Translations under genes and position numbers: made by a program
NCBI RefSeq assembly: GCF_000160035.2
Contig: NZ_KI535368.1
Span: 186,001-250,000 of the forward strand
From: Catonella morbi ATCC 51271
GTDB lineage: Bacteria; Bacillota; Clostridia; Lachnospirales; Lachnospiraceae
Length of the DNA stretch: 64,000 nucleotides
Direction of reading: 5' to 3'
Shown here: positions 60,975 through 64,000 of the stretch, in pieces
Position numbering within the stretch: position 1 is the first letter of the stretch
How the letters are laid out: every line of letters starts with the position of its first letter
The notes under the pieces: generated by a model
Database searches by the model: none
Seen by the model: the letters and a program-made list of their open reading frames with translations, nothing else
Told to the model about the DNA's origin: nothing

Positions 60975-61595
60975 ATGAAAACAAAATCTACGCAGGAATT
61001 AATCCTTGAAAGCGGAAAGAGGATGTTCCTTGAAAAAGGCTTTAAAAGTGCTCCTTTGAGGACTATTGTGAAGAATGCGGGATACACGCTTGGAGCATTT
61101 TACGGTTACTACAAGAATAAGGAAGACCTCTTCTATGCACTTACTGATGAGACTGCAAGAGGATTAAAAAAAATTATGGACAGTATGAATGAAAAGATAA
61201 AAAATCTGCCACCTGAGCGTATGGTTTTCGACATTATGGGATGCTACTATGAACAGCTTCCTGAGATAGCAGATTATATATATTCGCATAAGGAGGAAAT
61301 GATTCTGCTTATAAAATGTTCTGCCGGGACAAAATATGAGAGATTTTTTGCTTCCGTTGGTGAGATAAACAGAGAACTTATAACTCTGGGTGTAGAAAGA
61401 GCAAGGTCAGCAGGAGTTATGATACATGGACTTGAGACTGATACTTTCGAACTTCTTATGAGAAGTTATTCTGAGATAATGGCAAAAATTATTGTTGAAG
61501 GCAAAGACAGGGAGCAGGTTTTCAGAATGATGAAGGATGTTGGAGCAGTTTTTAGAAATGGAATGTTAAGCCTTATGGAAGAAAAAAGAAACTAA
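60975..61595 (+). CDS. TetR/AcrR-family regulator, module 3
   Basis: 206 residues. Helix-turn-helix: LRTIVKNAGYTLGAFYGYY near 27-45, then KNKEDLFYAL. The ligand domain has MILLIKCSAGTKYERFF, closely similar to the module 2 regulator. It leads directly into the ECF genes of module 3. ATG at 60975 is chosen because GAAAGGA lies 7 bases upstream; a TTG at 60957 would include the ribosome site. Confidence 0.9.
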   Translation: MKTKSTQELILESGKRMFLEKGFKSAPLRTIVKNAGYTLGAFYGYYKNKEDLFYALTDETARGLKKIMDSMNEKIKNLPPERMVFDIMGCYYEQLPEIADYIYSHKEEMILLIKCSAGTKYERFFASVGEINRELITLGVERARSAGVMIHGLETDTFELLMRSYSEIMAKIIVEGKDREQVFRMMKDVGAVFRNGMLSLMEEKRN

Positions 61596-61655
61596 AATTA
61601 TTCATACAAACAGTAAGTGGATAATTTTAATATAAAAAGAAAGAGGAATAAAAAA

Positions 61656-62270
61656 ATGGCAAGAAAAGAATTAAACAATGTTGTAACTAATGACAGTCAG
61701 AAGATGACAGCCAAAGACCTTATGTACGCCGGAGCATTTGCAGCAATTTACATTGTACTTATGCTGGTTATAGTTATGGGATCAGGCATAGTACCTGTTC
61801 TTTATGTAATATCGCCTATAACAGTAGGAGCGGTGTGTGGAACTGTATATATGTTAAGTGTGTTAAAGGTGAAAAGATTTGGAGCTGCTTTAATTATGGG
61901 TATACTTTTTGCGCTTATTGCCTGCGCAACCAATGTGCAGGGACTTATAATGGCAATATGTACCTCTCTTTTAGCTGAACTTGTATTGTTCTTAGGAAAA
62001 TATAAGTCAAAAAAGATGTATCTTTTATCTTTTGTAGTATTTAACCTTAATATGTCCTGCCCATTTTCGATGCTGTTTTTTGCCAGAGATAAATTTTTTG
62101 CCATTTCAGAACAGTATCAGGGAAAGGAGCATACAGAGGCTCTTATGAAACTTTTGCCTGACGGGATATATTTCGGAATAATAGGCTTTGCTGTTATCGG
62201 AGGAATCTTAGGAGCCTTTATAGCCAACAAACTTATCAAAAAGCATTTTGAGAAAGCAGGAATTGTTTAA
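61656..62270 (+). CDS. MptD-family ECF S component, module 3
   Basis: 204 residues, six hydrophobic helices, ending NKLIKKHFEKAGIV like the other two S components. A soluble N-terminal stretch (MARKELNNVVTNDSQ) precedes TAKDLMYAGAFAA. It lies 60 bp after tetR-3 and overlaps EcfT by one base. Substrate unknown. The ATG follows AGAGGAAT; an in-frame GTG at 61617 has no site. Confidence 0.75.
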   Translation: MARKELNNVVTNDSQKMTAKDLMYAGAFAAIYIVLMLVIVMGSGIVPVLYVISPITVGAVCGTVYMLSVLKVKRFGAALIMGILFALIACATNVQGLIMAICTSLLAELVLFLGKYKSKKMYLLSFVVFNLNMSCPFSMLFFARDKFFAISEQYQGKEHTEALMKLLPDGIYFGIIGFAVIGGILGAFIANKLIKKHFEKAGIV

Positions 62271-63004
62271 TGAATACCTATGTGTATGGTGATGATGGGA
62301 AAGCCCTGATAAGGCTTGATCCGAGAGCAAAACTATTTATATTTTTCATAAGCGGAGCAGTCAGCCTTAACTGTTATAAGGCTGTTCCGTCAATTATTTA
62401 TGGCACGGTCTTATGTACCGTGCTTGCTTTATGTGGGGAAAAACTGTTTGCCCTAAAGGCTTATGCATTGCTTGCCGTTGTTATATATTTCAGGTATATG
62501 ATGGGTATGAATCTGAACGGTTCGGGGATTCTTGGTATGCTTTGTATGTCTTTAAGCAGTATAGTTATCTTTTCTTTCCCGGTAATGCTGTCCTTTGTGC
62601 TGGTTATGCGGACAACAAGGATAAGTCAGTTTATGGCGGCTTTTAGGGCTATGCACCTTCCGTTAAAGGTAATAATTCCGCTTGCGGTAGTATTCAGGTT
62701 TGTACCTTCTGTATCTGATGAATGGAACGGAATAAGAAAGGCAATGGCATTCAGAGGTATATCAATGGAGCCGGCGGATATAATAAAATCTCCGCTTAAA
62801 ACCATTGAATATGTGCTTATACCGCTTCTTTTTTCCTGTATATCGGTAATGGAAGAGATGGCTGCCGCTGCTCTTGCAAGAGGCATAGAGAGTGAGGGAA
62901 AGCGTTCTTCCTTTGAAAAGGTAAAGCTTGGAGTTATGGATTATCTGATTATGGCGGTGTTTACAGGGCTTTTGATATATATAATACAAGTGGCAAAAGT
63001 ATAA
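62270..63004 (+). CDS. ECF transporter transmembrane protein EcfT, module 3
   Basis: 244 residues, hydrophobic N-terminal half and the two EcfT coupling motifs as AFRGISM and LARGIES. RLDPRAKLFIF at the start is the usual opening of CbiQ proteins. It overlaps the S gene by one base. An 82-bp spacer with no clear structure separates it from the ATPase gene. Confidence 0.85.
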   Translation: MNTYVYGDDGKALIRLDPRAKLFIFFISGAVSLNCYKAVPSIIYGTVLCTVLALCGEKLFALKAYALLAVVIYFRYMMGMNLNGSGILGMLCMSLSSIVIFSFPVMLSFVLVMRTTRISQFMAAFRAMHLPLKVIIPLAVVFRFVPSVSDEWNGIRKAMAFRGISMEPADIIKSPLKTIEYVLIPLLFSCISVMEEMAAAALARGIESEGKRSSFEKVKLGVMDYLIMAVFTGLLIYIIQVAKV

Positions 63005-63086
63005 AAATATGTATAAATAGTCATTTATGCAAAAAATGAGTGGATTACAAATGCTTTTGCAAGGATTGGAAAAGGGAAATAAGTTT

Positions 63087-64000
63087 ATGATAAAGTTTGA
63101 AAATGTAAGCTTTCATTATGGTGGAGAGCATGGAACGGGAGAAGGGGTAGACAATATTGATTTTGAGATTAAAAAGGGTGAATTTGTTGTCTTATGCGGC
63201 AGAAGCGGCTGTGGCAAAACTACCTTAACAAGGCTTATAAACGGGCTTGCTCCACATTTTTATCAGGGAGAACTTGAAGGAAGGGTTCTGGTAGAGGATG
63301 TTTGTGTAAACGAAGTACCGCTTTCGGTTACTTCGCATTATGTAGGAAGCGTTTTTCAAAATCCTAAGAGCCAGTTTTTTAATGTGGACAGTACGGGAGA
63401 GCTTGTTTTTGGCTGTGAAAACCAAAATCTTGACAGGGAAATAATAAGGGAACGGCTTGAAAAGACCAAAAATGATATGCAGATAGAAGCACTTATGAAT
63501 AGAAATATCTTTGAGCTCTCAGGCGGTGAAAAACAGCAGATTGCGGTAGGAAGTGCTTATACAGCGGCACCTGAGGTTTATGTTCTTGATGAGCCGTCTT
63601 CAAACCTTGACAAGAAGGCTATTAAAAGACTTAGGGATATATTGGCTAAGATAAAAGCATCAGGCAAGACTGTAGTAGTATCAGAGCATAGAATATTTTA
63701 TCTCTTAGGGCTTGCGGACAGATTTATCTATATGGATGATGGCAGGATAACAGGCTCATATACAGCTAAAGAAGTAGCAGATTTTTCTGATGAAGAATTA
63801 AAAGAAAAGGGTTTAAGACTGCCTGATTTAACCAGATTAAACAATATAGGAAAAGTTTACAATGAACAGACTGATAAGACTACAGCTGTAGATGTAATAG
63901 ACCTTACCTGTGGCAGAGGCGGCAATCAGATACTTGACATAGACAGGTTTTCTATACCTAAGTGCAGTGTAGTGGCACTTATAGGGGATAACGGCTGTGG
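63087..64000 (+). CDS. ECF transporter ATPase, module 3 (cut by window end)
   Basis: 304 codons visible; the frame is open to the right edge. The first cassette is complete: CGRSGCGKTT, ELSGGEKQQIA, VLDEPSSNLD and SEHR. The second begins with a truncated P-loop at GDNGCG, so it is again a two-cassette EcfA fusion. The ATG at 63087 follows AAAAGGGAA; in-frame ATGs at 63036 and 63051 lack ribosome sites. Whether half-size ABC genes follow, as in modules 1 and 2, cannot be seen. Confidence 0.88.
   Translation, partial: MIKFENVSFHYGGEHGTGEGVDNIDFEIKKGEFVVLCGRSGCGKTTLTRLINGLAPHFYQGELEGRVLVEDVCVNEVPLSVTSHYVGSVFQNPKSQFFNVDSTGELVFGCENQNLDREIIRERLEKTKNDMQIEALMNRNIFELSGGEKQQIAVGSAYTAAPEVYVLDEPSSNLDKKAIKRLRDILAKIKASGKTVVVSEHRIFYLLGLADRFIYMDDGRITGSYTAKEVADFSDEELKEKGLRLPDLTRLNNIGKVYNEQTDKTTAVDVIDLTCGRGGNQILDIDRFSIPKCSVVALIGDNGC

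Overview
The window is low-GC, densely coded DNA typical of a Firmicute of class Clostridia, most likely a Lachnospiraceae relative. This placement is inferred from strong AGGAGG ribosome sites, a SAM-I riboswitch ahead of metK, sortase-anchored InlB-repeat proteins, RqcH, FakA/Asp23, and MptD-type ECF transporters. No rRNA, tRNA, CRISPR array, phage or intact insertion sequence was seen.

Region 1 (1-19 kb) is mainly housekeeping. It holds a PHP phosphatase and RqcH on the minus strand, a secreted CAP-domain protein, an LPXTG protein, and an operon of DEAD-box helicase, Sua5-type tRNA threonylcarbamoylation enzyme, low-molecular-weight phosphatase and RpiB. These are followed by a DUF402 protein, an S66 carboxypeptidase, a DUF5662 protein, a PTS-type IIC permease, the SAM riboswitch with metK, fakA-asp23 on the minus strand, and two membrane proteins of unknown role.

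Region 2 (19-29 kb) is one long plus-strand nutrient operon: a sugar-type binding lipoprotein, two permeases of the LplB/LplC type, CutC, a transglutaminase-like protein, a GH29 alpha-L-fucosidase and an M17 aminopeptidase. No ATPase for this transporter is encoded here. Region 3 (29-33 kb) is a zinc/manganese-type ABC uptake operon (ZnuA-C-B) with a 17-bp Fur/Zur-like palindrome at the promoter and a downstream Cys-Cys lipoprotein.

Region 4 (33-64 kb) is the notable part. Three related modules each pair a TetR regulator with an ECF-type importer: a two-NBD ATPase, a CbiQ/EcfT transmembrane protein and an MptD-type S component. Module 1 (33.2-40.2 kb) and module 2 (50.1-58.3 kb) also contain two half-size ABC transporters. 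Module 2 adds an ATC-hydrolase-family protein and a MATE exporter. Module 3 (61.0 kb to the window end) is cut off inside its ATPase. The TetR of module 2 lies 9 kb upstream of its transporter operon, at 41.1 kb, but the two share nearly the same promoter and palindromic operator. Between them lie a split sensor/kinase/response-regulator system, a lipoprotein and a large LPXTG InlB-repeat protein. I infer a set of parallel, differently regulated uptake systems for metal-chelate or siderophore-like small molecules. The thiazoline-hydrolase homologue suggests thiazoline-containing ligands for module 2. The substrate is not proven by the sequence.

A TPR-GAF-GGDEF diguanylate cyclase (58.5-60.7 kb) separates modules 2 and 3. 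A degenerate, hairpin-forming intergenic element appears at about 21.1, 33.0 and 60.8 kb.
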